Assembly: GCF_037203605.1 (NCBI RefSeq) | Contig: NZ_JBBDHC010000017.1 | Span: 15,229 to 79,228, forward strand | Length of the DNA: 64,000 nt | Reading direction: 5' to 3' | Source: Denitratimonas tolerans | GTDB lineage: Bacteria > Pseudomonadota > Gammaproteobacteria > Xanthomonadales > Xanthomonadaceae | In this document: positions 22,478 to 31,774 of the stretch, one piece after another | Numbering within the stretch: the first letter of the stretch is position 1 | Layout of the letters: each line of letters opens with the position of its first letter | Notes under the pieces: generated by a model | What the model saw: the letters and a program-made list of their open reading frames with translations, nothing else | The model's database searches: none | Told to the model about the DNA's origin: nothing | Translations under genes and position numbers: made by a program

Positions 22478-24610
22478 TTACTGCGTGCGCCGCGCCTCCA
22501 GCACCGCCGGCACCGCCTCGATCTTCGCCAGCAGCTGGCCGAGCTGTTCGAAGTCCGCGACCTTGAGGGTCAGGCGAATCTCGGCCCGACCGCTGCCTTC
22601 GTCCACGCGCGTGGTCACGCCGAGGATATGGACGTTGCTCGAACCGATCACGGTGGTCAGATCCTTGAGCAGCCACTTGCGGTCCCAGGCGCGCACCAGC
22701 ACATCGACGCTGTAGCTCTGTCCGGTTTCGCGTCCCCATTCCACCGGCAGGATGCGCTCGGGCGCGCGCGCGGCCAGCGACCGCAGCGAGGGGCAGTTCC
22801 TGCGGTGCACGGAAACGCCGCGCCCGCGCGTGAGGTAGCCGGCAATCGGATCGCCCGCCACCGGCTGGCAGCAGCGCGCCAGCTGCACCAGAAGATTGCC
22901 GACGCCTTCGATCAGGAAGCCCTTGGCCGGCTTCGGCGGTTTGGCCAGCGCGCCGCCCAGCCCCGTCAGCGAGGGATCGTGCGGCACCTCTGAGGCCGCT
23001 CGCGTCACCTCGTGCAGGGCGCGTGCGACCTGGCCGCTGCTGACGTCGCCCAGCGCGACCGCGACGTAGAGATCATCGAGCTTGGCCAGCCGCAGCTTCG
23101 GCAGCACCTGGGCGAGGTCGAGCTGGTGCTGGCCGGTGCGCTTGAGGTCTTTTTCCAGCAGCTCGCGCCCGGCCTGCACGTTGCGCGCGAAGTCCATGCG
23201 GTTGAACCAGCCGCGCACCTTCTCGCGCGAGCGCGGGCTGGCGAGGAAGCCGGAGCCTGCCACCAGCCAGTCGCGCCGCGGCTCGGAGACCTTGCCGGTG
23301 AGGATTTCCACGCGGTCGCCGCTGGCGATACGGTGATTGAGCGGCACGATGCGTCCGTTGACCTTCGCGCCGCGGCAGCGGTGCCCCACTTCGGTGTGCA
23401 CCTGGTAGGCGAAGTCGAGCACGGTCGCGCCCTGCGGCAGGTCGATCACCTTGCCCTGCGGGGTGAGCGCATAAACGCGATCCTCCACCAGCTCGGTGGA
23501 AAGCCCGGCCAGCAGCGGCTCGTCGCCCTCGTCCTCGCGGCTGGTTTCCAGCAGCTGGCGCATCCAGGCGATCTTGCGCTCGAATTCGCTGTCGCCCGCG
23601 CCACCCTCCTTGTAGCGCCAGTGCGCGGCCACGCCCAGTTCGGCCTGCCGGTGCATCTCGACGGTGCGGATCTGCACCTCGATCGCCTTGCCCTGCAGAC
23701 CCAGCACCACGGTGTGCAGGGAGCGATAGCCGTTGGGCTTGGGGTTGGCGATGTAGTCGTCGAATTCGCTGGTGATCGGCGGCCACAGGTTGTGCACGAT
23801 GCCCAGCGCGGTGTAACAGGCGCCCAGGTCATCCACCAGCACCCGCAGCGCGCGCAGGTCGTAAAGGTCGTCGAAGGCGAGCTTCTTCTTCTGCATCTTC
23901 TTCCAGATGCTGAAGATGTGCTTGGGCCGTCCCGATACCTCGGCGCGCACGCCGCTGCCGTCCAGCGCTTCGCGCAGCGCGGTCATCGTCTCCTCGATGT
24001 AGCGCTCGCGGTCGACCCTTTTCTCCGCTAGCTGCGCGGCCAGGCGGTGATAGGTTTCCGGCTGCAGGATGCGGAAGATCAGGTCCTCCAGCTCCCACTT
24101 GAGCTGCCAGATCCCGAGGCGGTTGGCCAGCGGCGCGTGGATGTCGGCGGTGAGCTCGGCGAGGCGGCGCTGATCGTCCGGAGGCAGGGTCTTGAAGTCG
24201 CGCAGTCGCACCAGCTGGCGCGCCAGCAGGATCAGCACCACGCGCAGGTCGCGCACGATCGCCAGCAGCAGCCGGCGCAGGCCCTCGGAGCCGGTGCGCG
24301 CGCCGCGCTCGCCGTAGATCGACCACACCTTCTCCGCCTCGTGCAGGCCCTCGATGAGGGTGGCCGGCACCCCGGCGGGAATCACCTCGGCCGGAAGGGC
24401 CAGGTAGGCCGCCGCAGCCGATAGCGTGGCCGAATCGGCGCCGAGCGTTTCCAGCACCCGCAGCGTGTACACCAGCGCCGCTTCCTGCGCAGCGGGCAGC
24501 GCCCGCGCCGCGATCAGCGCCGGCAGGGGCTCGACCAGCCCGGCCTGCGCCCGCGCCGGCAGGCGCAGCCATTCGGCCAGCGTGTCCACGCGGTGGGCTT
24601 GAGGGTTCAT
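22478..24610 (-). CDS. relA: (p)ppGpp synthetase RelA
   Basis: A 710-residue long RSH protein. The N-terminal hydrolase-like domain lacks the HDxxED zinc site. The synthetase domain (about 230-350) has RPKHIFSIWKKMQ, DLYDLRALRVLV and the EFDDYIANPKPNGYRSLHT segment; the acidic EFDD is the monofunctional RelA signature. The TGS domain (about 385-450: VYALTPQGKVIDLPQG) and Cys-rich helical part (LARCCQPVAGDP, RRNCPS) precede a C-terminal ACT domain. It makes (p)ppGpp at starved ribosomes, so it would report the same amino-acid shortage that the arg cluster answers. Confidence 0.96.
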   Translation of the reverse strand: MNPQAHRVDTLAEWLRLPARAQAGLVEPLPALIAARALPAAQEAALVYTLRVLETLGADSATLSAAAAYLALPAEVIPAGVPATLIEGLHEAEKVWSIYGERGARTGSEGLRRLLLAIVRDLRVVLILLARQLVRLRDFKTLPPDDQRRLAELTADIHAPLANRLGIWQLKWELEDLIFRILQPETYHRLAAQLAEKRVDRERYIEETMTALREALDGSGVRAEVSGRPKHIFSIWKKMQKKKLAFDDLYDLRALRVLVDDLGACYTALGIVHNLWPPITSEFDDYIANPKPNGYRSLHTVVLGLQGKAIEVQIRTVEMHRQAELGVAAHWRYKEGGAGDSEFERKIAWMRQLLETSREDEGDEPLLAGLSTELVEDRVYALTPQGKVIDLPQGATVLDFAYQVHTEVGHRCRGAKVNGRIVPLNHRIASGDRVEILTGKVSEPRRDWLVAGSGFLASPRSREKVRGWFNRMDFARNVQAGRELLEKDLKRTGQHQLDLAQVLPKLRLAKLDDLYVAVALGDVSSGQVARALHEVTRAASEVPHDPSLTGLGGALAKPPKPAKGFLIEGVGNLLVQLARCCQPVAGDPIAGYLTRGRGVSVHRRNCPSLRSLAARAPERILPVEWGRETGQSYSVDVLVRAWDRKWLLKDLTTVIGSSNVHILGVTTRVDEGSGRAEIRLTLKVADFEQLGQLLAKIEAVPAVLEARRTQ

Positions 24611-24634
24611 GTCGATAGTGCACTACAAATGACA

Positions 24635-24656
24635 ACGCCGGGGAAGTCCCCGGCGT
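24635..24656 (-). terminator. Hairpin terminator after the secreted repeat protein
   Basis: Perfect 9-bp stem ACGCCGGGG/CCCCGGCGT with a four-base loop. Read on the minus strand it is followed by TGTCATTTG, a modest T content. It lies between the stop of the gene at 24747 and the relA start at 24610, separating the two same-strand genes. Confidence 0.65.
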
Positions 24657-24746
24657 CGGTGGAACGGTGATCAGGTCAATTCCTCAGAAGGCTTGCGGCG
24701 GCTGATCGCACCAATCCATGGCGTCCCCAATCGCTCCGACGCTCCT

Positions 24747-27176
24747 TCAATCCGGCAAGAATTGCACCGACAAATTGCAGTCAGCAGTAACAGAGGCTGC
24801 TTTGTACTTGATGATCCCACCCGGTGCGATGCCTGCATATGCGAACTGACAATTCTGGTTCACCGGGAAATCAGCGTGGTAGCCAGTCTCGGGGAATGTC
24901 CAGACTTCTGCACTGGTGCCATGCGGAACCGGAGTTACGATCACCGGATTCACGCCGCCATTGGTCGCACCTTGCGCGCCAATGGTGCCATGCGTGCCAG
25001 AGGGATCCGCAACGGACACCGTGACGGAGTACTGGTTGATCTCGAATTCCGCCGAAAGTATGCAGTCGCCGCTGGTGATCGGCCCTGCCGTGCCGGTGTT
25101 CCCGGTCATCGTAATGGTTCCGCACTCGGCAGAGCTCAACTGTTCCACGCTTCCCGGCACAAGGTGGTAGCCGGTCTGAGGCTCGAGGGTGAACGTTGCA
25201 AACTGTCCGTCCTCGACCATGCCGTCGTCATCCAGTGTGATGTATCCGTAATTGATTCCACTGGCGACGTGCACCTGGTGCTGGACGAGATTGAAAGCAA
25301 GGTCGATCTGGCAATCATCCAGCACATTCTCGGCCTGTAACATAACCCCCGCGCCAAACGGGTTGGATACCGGCCCGCTGGTCTGGCAGGTGCTCGTTGG
25401 CAGGATCACGGCCTGGTGGCTCGTATTGGGCAATGCGGTGAATACCGCCTGCTGCATCGGATAGGTGACTTGCAGCGGATTCTGGGAGGTGACCGTGCCA
25501 TTCGGGCCGGAGTTGACCGTCACGGTGGAGGTCTTTGCCTTGAACGTCACAGCTACCGCACAACTACCCGTCACCGGCGCCGTCTTCCAGATCAATCCGC
25601 TGTCGTGCGTGACACCACCGCAGCCCGTGATCGTATCGACCGCGTAACCGGTGTTCGGGGCGACCGTCAGCTCCGCAGGCTGGTTGTAATGAATCACCTG
25701 GCTGGGCGGCGAGATCGTTCCGTTGCTGCCGACAACACTGGCCGTAACCGTCGGCATACCTTGGAAATTCGCCGTCAAGGTGCAAGAGCTCGTCGAGGTC
25801 GTCGAGAGCGTACCGCCGGTTTCGCTCACACCCGATGCGGTACCGGCGCAGCCGGTGAAACCGGTGAACGTATAACCCGAATTGGCTGTGGCGCTGTACA
25901 CCAGCCCGGACGTGCCCGGCGGACACGTGGTTACCGTCCCCGCCTCCGCAGAACAGCCGGCCGGGGCGGAAACGCGCGTGATCGATCCGCCCGTTCCGTC
26001 ACCGGGCGTGTTGTTGGTGGACACGGCACGCGCCACCTGCACCTGGTCCACCACCTCGATCCGCAGGCTGCGGCTGTTGTCGGCGTGGTTGCTGTCGGGC
26101 GAGCTGTCCGGGGCCGAGAAGGCCGCGACCTGGATCAGCGCCAGGGACTGGTTGATGCTGGTGTCGACGCTCGACGACTTGCGCGTCAGGGTGTACTCGC
26201 GCTGCGCGCCGGCGGCAAGCGTGCCGATGTTCTCGACGAGCTTCGAAGACCCGGACCCGCTGTTGCAGGCCGATCCGGCACCGTGGTCAAAACACGAAAT
26301 ACGGCTGACCGTCGGCCCCATCAGCGTCGACGCCGTGGGCACGAACTCGCGGATGCGCACGTTGTTTGCCGCCGCCGTGCCCTTGTTGGACACGCGCAGC
26401 TTGAACGTGACGTTGCCGGTGGTCGATTGCTGCAGCACGTCGCCAACGATCGGGTTGCCCTGCGCATCGAGCAATTCGACCCGCAGATCCGCCATCGACG
26501 GCTCGAGACCGTCGGCAAAGAGATAGCCTGCCGTGCCGGGGCCGGTGGTGGGAGGAAAGGCATTGGGAGCCAGGCCGGCATGGCAGCGCAGCCACTGGAC
26601 GCCGCCATCGACGCGCTGCGGCACCAGCGCGCCGCTGGTCAGCACGTAGTTCAGCGCCGTGACGCCGGGCATGGCTTCAGAGCCAAGCCCGGTGTTGAAA
26701 TGCATGATCTCGCCGTTGGCATCGCCAACGGAAAGCTTCCAGTTGCCCGAGCCTGCGGCCCCCGCGTAATAGTCCTCGCACAGGGCCGGTTCGAGCAGGG
26801 AAAGACTCAGCGTCGGCGGATTGACGCCCAAGGCATAGACGGCTTGCTCGGCCAAGGGCAGCGTCAAGCCACCCATCTGCACCCCCAGCCCGGCCGGCGT
26901 GGCCTTGACGCAATTCCCCGGGCTCAGCGCGCCGGGGAACTCCAGCACGCCGAAACCGATGCTGGCGACGTCGAACCAGCCATAGTCGGGATTGAATCCG
27001 GCGGTGCACAGGCGATCGCCGGGAACTGCGGCGAGCGCTTGCGGCTCCATGGACGCGAACTCCAGCGCCTGGGCCAGGGTCGAGCCACTCATGCCAACCG
27101 CCGCGAGGGCGGCGAGCGCGAGCAGGCTTGTCTTGAAGCGCTTCCTGCTGCGCACGGGATTGCAGATCGCATCCAT
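24747..27176 (-). CDS. Large secreted protein with DUF11-like and InlB-type repeats
   Basis: An 809-residue protein with a twin-basic N-terminus and signal peptide (KTSLLALAALAAVGMSGSTLAQA). The first third is unrecognised and contains cysteine-bearing loops. A DUF11/CARDB-like beta segment (VTFKLRVSNKGTAAANNVRI) lies near residue 270-390. About five divergent InlB B-repeat-like units follow to the C-terminus, each with an NGTI or G-x-I strand, a GY(T/A/H) turn and a Cys pair (GYTFTGFTGC, GYAVDTITGC, GYHLVPGSV). No sorting or membrane anchor is seen. The ATG at 27176 follows AAGGAG; longer starts exist at 27233 and 27302. Probably extracellular, adhesion-like; function unknown. Confidence 0.75.
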   Translation of the reverse strand: MDAICNPVRSRKRFKTSLLALAALAAVGMSGSTLAQALEFASMEPQALAAVPGDRLCTAGFNPDYGWFDVASIGFGVLEFPGALSPGNCVKATPAGLGVQMGGLTLPLAEQAVYALGVNPPTLSLSLLEPALCEDYYAGAAGSGNWKLSVGDANGEIMHFNTGLGSEAMPGVTALNYVLTSGALVPQRVDGGVQWLRCHAGLAPNAFPPTTGPGTAGYLFADGLEPSMADLRVELLDAQGNPIVGDVLQQSTTGNVTFKLRVSNKGTAAANNVRIREFVPTASTLMGPTVSRISCFDHGAGSACNSGSGSSKLVENIGTLAAGAQREYTLTRKSSSVDTSINQSLALIQVAAFSAPDSSPDSNHADNSRSLRIEVVDQVQVARAVSTNNTPGDGTGGSITRVSAPAGCSAEAGTVTTCPPGTSGLVYSATANSGYTFTGFTGCAGTASGVSETGGTLSTTSTSSCTLTANFQGMPTVTASVVGSNGTISPPSQVIHYNQPAELTVAPNTGYAVDTITGCGGVTHDSGLIWKTAPVTGSCAVAVTFKAKTSTVTVNSGPNGTVTSQNPLQVTYPMQQAVFTALPNTSHQAVILPTSTCQTSGPVSNPFGAGVMLQAENVLDDCQIDLAFNLVQHQVHVASGINYGYITLDDDGMVEDGQFATFTLEPQTGYHLVPGSVEQLSSAECGTITMTGNTGTAGPITSGDCILSAEFEINQYSVTVSVADPSGTHGTIGAQGATNGGVNPVIVTPVPHGTSAEVWTFPETGYHADFPVNQNCQFAYAGIAPGGIIKYKAASVTADCNLSVQFLPD

Positions 27177-27597
27177 CACTCTGTCACTCCTTGACTGATT
27201 GGCCGAGTCCAGCCGTTGCGAAAATTGCGTCATTCCATCGCCTTGAACATGCGGTCGGGCTGACCGCAGGAGACACCCGCGCCGCGCGCAAGGCGCGTCC
27301 ATCTGATTGATTGTAGCCCACGAATGTCAAGTGGAACGTGAACTTTTCCGAAAGACGACGGTCGGCCGGCTGGGGGCTGTGACCGGCAAACCGGGCGCGG
27401 CGAGCCGCGTCACCGGAGGCCCCGCCCCGCAATTTCGCAGGCCGAAGTCGCCGGGGCGCGCCTGTGCCCACGCTCGCGCGCCTGCGCGGGTGCGACGGTG
27501 AAGGCTTCGCCGGTCCTGGCGGCAAGGCGCAATGGGACGGCACGATGGCGGAATGGAATCGCCTTCGGCGGTTCCAATGGAATGGGCTTTTCCCACC
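27177..27597. other. 421-bp intergenic region between hrpA and the secreted protein
   Basis: No gene is supported. Near the secreted-protein start, the minus strand shows TTGACA (27330-27325) and TACAAT (27315-27310), but only nine bases apart. They could belong to two overlapping promoters rather than one. Near the hrpA end lies a GGCGGAA-family hairpin (27554-27576, arms TGGAATCGCC and GGCGGTTCCA), and a related CCCACCCTACGG sequence overlaps the hrpA stop codon. Confidence 0.5.
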
Positions 27598-30500
27598 CTA
27601 CGGCTGCGCCGCGCCTGCGCGCAGCAGCTCGAGCTGTCGCGCCAGTCGCTTGGCCGAGACCGGGATGGCAGTGCCGAGTTCCTGGGCGAAGAGCGAGACG
27701 CGCAGTTCCTCCAGCTCCCAGCGCAGCGCCTGCCAGCGCGGATCGGCGAAGGCCGGGGTGGCGCGCGCGGCGTCGAGCGCCTGCACGAAGGGCGTCAGCT
27801 CCAGCATCCGCGCCTGGTCTTTGGCCGGATCGCGCAGGGCGCGCTCCGCGCGCAGGAGCATGGCATCGAGATAGCGCGGGAAGTGCGCGAGCGCGTCGGG
27901 CGGCGTGTGGCGCAGGAAGCCAGGATGCACCAGGCCGTCGAGCTGGGCGCGCAGGTCGTCGAGGTTGCCCTTGGCCCAGCCCATCAGCGGCGATTCGAGC
28001 TTCGGGCGCAGTTCGGCCACGCGCTGGAGGATGGATTCGGCCAGCTCCAGGCGGCGCACGGCTTCGCCGAAGAGGCGCTTGCCGGCCTCGGCCGCGCGCT
28101 GCACGAAGGCGGCGCGGTCGCGGATCGCGCCGAGGTCGTCGCCTTCCACGGCGCGCAGGGCGGCGGTGACGATATCCTCGCGCAGGCGTTCCTGGGTTTC
28201 GATGGCAGCGTACAGCAGTCCGATCTTGGGCGAGACGGGAAGCTGCTTGCGCGCCTGCTTCGCGCGATCCGCGAGGGCGAGGTGCAGCAGGCGGCGCACG
28301 CCGTCCCGATGCGCCGCATCGGCTTCATCGCGGCGGGCGGATACGCGCAGCGCGACGGACTCGCCCTCGTCGACCAGTGCGGGAAACGCCGGTACGCCGG
28401 CTTCGCCGGACACCTGCAGCGGCACCGGCGTTTCGGGAAATTCGGTCAGGCCGCTGTCGGCCAGGTCGCGCCCGGCGCGCGCGGCGAAACTTTCGCGCGC
28501 ACGGTCGCCGAAACGCTGGCGCAGTTCGTCGAGATCGCGCGATTCGGCCAGCAAGCGCTCCTTTCCTTCCAGCAGGCGAATCCGCAGGCGCAGGTGCGGC
28601 TCCAGCGCCGCCTCATCGAAGTCGGTGGCGGCGATGGGCGCGCCGGTGACCTTGGCCAGGAACCGCGCCAGTTCGCCGCGCAGGCTGTCGGCCGAAGGCG
28701 CGGGCCAGGCCTGCGCGAAGGCGCGGGCGAAATCCGGCGCGGGCACGAAATTCCGTCGCTGCGCCTTGGGCAAACCGCGGATCAGCGCGGTGGCCTTTTC
28801 CTCCACCAGCCCCGGCACCAGCCACTCCAGCCGCGCCGGGTCGAGCGCATTGAGCAGATGCAGCGGCACGTCGAGGGTGACGCCGTCATCCTCGGCGCCG
28901 GGCAGGAAGTGGTAGTGCAGCGCCAGACGCGCATCGCCCAGCGGGAAGTACTTCGGGAACCGCTCCGCATCGCTGCCCTCGCCCGGCAGGAGTTCGGCCA
29001 GCGGCCATTCGAGCCGACGCCGTTCTTCTCCCGACAGCTTTCGATACCAGGCATCCAGCCCGGCGGCGCTGTTGATGTCGGCCGGGATGCGGTCGAGGTA
29101 CCAGCGCGCCTGCCAGTCCTCGTCGGCCACCAGCCCGGCGCGGCGCAGCTTGGCTTCTTCCTCGCGCGCCTTTTCCAGGGTGGCGAGGTTGCGCGCGACG
29201 AAGCCGGCGCGCGTATCGATCTCGCCGGGCACCAGCGCCTGCCGGATGAAGATGTCGCGCGCCTCCAGCGGATACAGCCCGCCGTAATGGATCGGCCGCT
29301 TGGGCGCGAGCACCAGGCCGAACAGGCTGATCTGCTCGAAGCCCGTCACCCGCCCCTGCGACCTGGCCCAGTGCGGATCGAAGTGGCGGCGCGCCAGCAG
29401 GTGGGGAAGTTCGGCGATGACCCAGTCCGGCTCGATCCGCGCGCAGGTCAGCGCCCAGACCTTCTGGGTGTCGAGCAAGGTCGCACACAGCAGCCAGCGC
29501 GGCGGCTGGCGCGCCAGCGCCGAGCCGGGAAACACCTGGAAACGCCGCCCGCGCGGGCCTTCGAAGATGCCCTTGTCGTTCTTCTGCCCGATATGGGTAG
29601 GCAGGCCGGCGATCAGGGCACGGTGCAGAAGGGTGTAGGTGCCGTCGGCCGCGCAGGGCCGACCTGCGGCGGGATTCTCGTAGGTCGGGGCTACGTCCCC
29701 GACGCGCCGGGGCTTGCCGTCGGCCGCGCAGGGCCGACCTGCGGCGGGATTCTCGTAGGTCGGAGCGATGTCCCCGACGCGCTCTTCCAGCGCCCAACCC
29801 AGCTCCTGGCACAGCAGCACCAGCTGCCGGTGCAGCTCGCGCCACTCGCGCATGCGCAGGAAGCCGAGGAAGTGCTTTTCGCACCAGTCGCGCAGCTTCG
29901 ACTGGCTCAAGTCCTCGTGGGCCTGGCGGTAGGCGTCCCAGAGCTTGAGGATGCCGACGAACTCCGAGTGCGGGTCGGCGAATTCGGCGTGCGCCTGGTC
30001 GGCGGCCTGGCGCTGGTCGGCGGGGCGTTCGCGCGGATCCTGGATGCCGAGAAAGGCGGCAATGGCGAGCACCTGGCGCAGCACGCCGTGGCCGCGCGCG
30101 GCGATCAGCATGCGCGAAAGCGCCACGTCCACCGGCCAGCGCGCCATGGTGCGGCCGATGTCGGTGAGATGACGCTCGCGATCAACCGCGCCCAGTTCCT
30201 GCAATTGCTGCCAGCCATCGGCGACGGCGCGCGGATCGGGGGCTTCGAGGAAGGGAAACTCCTCCAGCCGCCCGAGGCCAAGCGAGAGCATCCGCAGGAT
30301 CACCCCGGCGAGCGAGGCGCGCAGGATTTCCGGATCGGTGTAGCGCGGGCGGGCGTCGAAATCCTCCTGCGAATAGAGCCGGAAGCACACCCCCGCAGCC
30401 ACGCGCCCGCAGCGACCGGCGCGCTGGTTGGCGCTGGCCTGGCTGATCGGCTCGACGTGCAGGCGCTCGAGCTTGCCGCGCGGGCTGTAGCGCTTGACCC

Positions 30501-31686
30501 GCGCGAAGCCCGGATCGATCACGTAGCGGATGCGCGGCACGGTGAGCGAGGTTTCCGCGACGTTGGTCGCCAGCACGATGCGGCGCTTCGGGCCGGGCGA
30601 GAAGATGCGGTCCTGATCGCGCGCGGAGAGCCGCGCATACAGCGGCAGCACTTCGGTTTCACGGTACTTGCGCCGCTCCAGCGCCTGGTGCGCATCGCGG
30701 ATCTCGCGCTCGCCGGGCAGGAACACGAGGATGTCGCCCATCGGATCCTCGCGCGTGGCTTCGTCCGCCGCGCGCACGAGGGCGTCGAGAACGCCCATGC
30801 CCTGGTCCCCCATCCGCGACGGGACACGAGTCTTCGCTCGTTCTCCCATCCGCGATGGGTGAGTGGAGTCATCCGCGTGCTCTCCCCCATCCAGCGGCCG
30901 ATAGCGCATCTCCACCGGATAGCTGCGCCCCTCGATCGCCACCACCGGCGCATTGTCGAAGTGGCGGGAGAAGCGCTCGGTGTCGATCGTGGCCGAGGTG
31001 ACGATGAGCTTGAGGTCCGGGCGCTTCTTCAGCAGCGTCTTCAGGTACCCCAGCAGGAAGTCGATGTTGAGGCTGCGCTCGTGCGCCTCGTCGACGATGA
31101 TCGTGTCGTAAGCGGAGAGGTAGCGGTCGGACTGGATCTCGGCCAGCAGGATGCCGTCGGTCATGAACTTGATGCAGCCGGACTCCGAGGTGCGCTCGGT
31201 GAAGCGCACCTGGTAGCCCACCGCGCCGCCCAGCTCCACCTGCAGCTCCTGTGCGACACGATGGGCCACCGCGCGCGCGGCGATCCGGCGCGGCTGGGTG
31301 CAGCCGATCAGGCCCGCCGCACCGCGCCCGGCGGCCAGGCACATCTTGGGCAGCTGCGTCGTCTTGCCCGAGCCGGTTTCACCGGCCACCACGATCACCT
31401 GATGGCGCTCGATCAGTTCGACGATGCGCGCGGCCTCGCGCGCCACCGGCAGGGTCTCATCGAAAGTGGGCACGGGCAGCCGCGCGCGGCGCGCTTCGCA
31501 GGCGGCGACGGATGCGGCCAGCGCGGCCTCGTACTCGGCGCGCAATGCGGCATCCTGCGCCTGCGCACGCACGCGCCCGCGCAGGCGCAGCAGCCGCCCG
31601 CGGTCGCGGCTGAGTGCGTGCGACAGCGCATCGGGCGCGCGGCCGCGCGCCACGCTCGGGTTGATGTCAGCGGCCATAGCCCCCAT
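27598..31686 (-). CDS. hrpA: ATP-dependent RNA helicase HrpA (DEAH) with in-frame repeat insertions
   Basis: A 1362-residue DEAH-box helicase. Walker A GETGSGKTTQLPK lies near residue 100, DEAH in IIVDEAHERS, SAT in VTSATIDTERF, and QRAGRCGR is helicase motif VI. HA2/OB-type regions and a long DUF3418 C-terminus follow, as in HrpA. HrpA acts on mRNA and helps rescue stalled ribosomes in Escherichia coli. Two parts look foreign but keep the frame. Residues about 270-295 (HPSRMGERAKTRVPSRMG) come from a hairpin repeat. Residues about 636-681 are two copies of a 25-residue unit (VGDIAPTYENPAAGRPCAAD core) encoded by BIMEs. It diverges from dps. Confidence 0.95.
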   Translation of the reverse strand: MGAMAADINPSVARGRAPDALSHALSRDRGRLLRLRGRVRAQAQDAALRAEYEAALAASVAACEARRARLPVPTFDETLPVAREAARIVELIERHQVIVVAGETGSGKTTQLPKMCLAAGRGAAGLIGCTQPRRIAARAVAHRVAQELQVELGGAVGYQVRFTERTSESGCIKFMTDGILLAEIQSDRYLSAYDTIIVDEAHERSLNIDFLLGYLKTLLKKRPDLKLIVTSATIDTERFSRHFDNAPVVAIEGRSYPVEMRYRPLDGGEHADDSTHPSRMGERAKTRVPSRMGDQGMGVLDALVRAADEATREDPMGDILVFLPGEREIRDAHQALERRKYRETEVLPLYARLSARDQDRIFSPGPKRRIVLATNVAETSLTVPRIRYVIDPGFARVKRYSPRGKLERLHVEPISQASANQRAGRCGRVAAGVCFRLYSQEDFDARPRYTDPEILRASLAGVILRMLSLGLGRLEEFPFLEAPDPRAVADGWQQLQELGAVDRERHLTDIGRTMARWPVDVALSRMLIAARGHGVLRQVLAIAAFLGIQDPRERPADQRQAADQAHAEFADPHSEFVGILKLWDAYRQAHEDLSQSKLRDWCEKHFLGFLRMREWRELHRQLVLLCQELGWALEERVGDIAPTYENPAAGRPCAADGKPRRVGDVAPTYENPAAGRPCAADGTYTLLHRALIAGLPTHIGQKNDKGIFEGPRGRRFQVFPGSALARQPPRWLLCATLLDTQKVWALTCARIEPDWVIAELPHLLARRHFDPHWARSQGRVTGFEQISLFGLVLAPKRPIHYGGLYPLEARDIFIRQALVPGEIDTRAGFVARNLATLEKAREEEAKLRRAGLVADEDWQARWYLDRIPADINSAAGLDAWYRKLSGEERRRLEWPLAELLPGEGSDAERFPKYFPLGDARLALHYHFLPGAEDDGVTLDVPLHLLNALDPARLEWLVPGLVEEKATALIRGLPKAQRRNFVPAPDFARAFAQAWPAPSADSLRGELARFLAKVTGAPIAATDFDEAALEPHLRLRIRLLEGKERLLAESRDLDELRQRFGDRARESFAARAGRDLADSGLTEFPETPVPLQVSGEAGVPAFPALVDEGESVALRVSARRDEADAAHRDGVRRLLHLALADRAKQARKQLPVSPKIGLLYAAIETQERLREDIVTAALRAVEGDDLGAIRDRAAFVQRAAEAGKRLFGEAVRRLELAESILQRVAELRPKLESPLMGWAKGNLDDLRAQLDGLVHPGFLRHTPPDALAHFPRYLDAMLLRAERALRDPAKDQARMLELTPFVQALDAARATPAFADPRWQALRWELEELRVSLFAQELGTAIPVSAKRLARQLELLRAGAAQP
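29644..29778. repeat. Two tandem BIMEs inside the hrpA reading frame
   Basis: Inverted REP/REP pairs 29644-29667 with 29680-29703 and 29719-29742 with 29755-29778, repeated at 75 bp, which is 25 codons, so the frame is kept. They encode two near-identical 25-residue units in a linker of HrpA between the HA2-like region and the TLLHRALIAGLPTHIG segment. Confidence 0.88.
30809..30859. repeat. Hairpin repeat CCCATC-CGC-GATGGG inside hrpA
   Basis: Three hairpins in a row: 30809-30823 (CCCATC/GACGGG), 30826-30841 (ACGAG/CTCGT) and 30845-30859 (CCCATC/GATGGG). They encode an Arg/Ser-rich stretch between the DEAH domain and the segment GDILVFLPGEREIRD. Palindromes of this CTCTCCC/CCCATC type are, as I recall, common in Xanthomonadaceae genomes. 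Confidence 0.6.
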
Positions 31687-31774
31687 CTATTGAAGTCTGC
31701 GGGAGAATCAACTTCCTGCTCCCGGAAAAGCGGCGTAGGGTAACCGCCATCATTCACCACGCAAGGAGTTCGAC

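Noticed and set aside
27310..27330. TTGACA and TACAAT as one sigma-70 promoter for the secreted protein
   Set aside because: The two boxes are only nine bases apart, too close for one promoter, so they were noted but not called.
27532..31743. 1403-codon plus-strand frame opposite hrpA
   Set aside because: High-GC antisense shadow with no family motifs; hrpA motifs are intact on the other strand.
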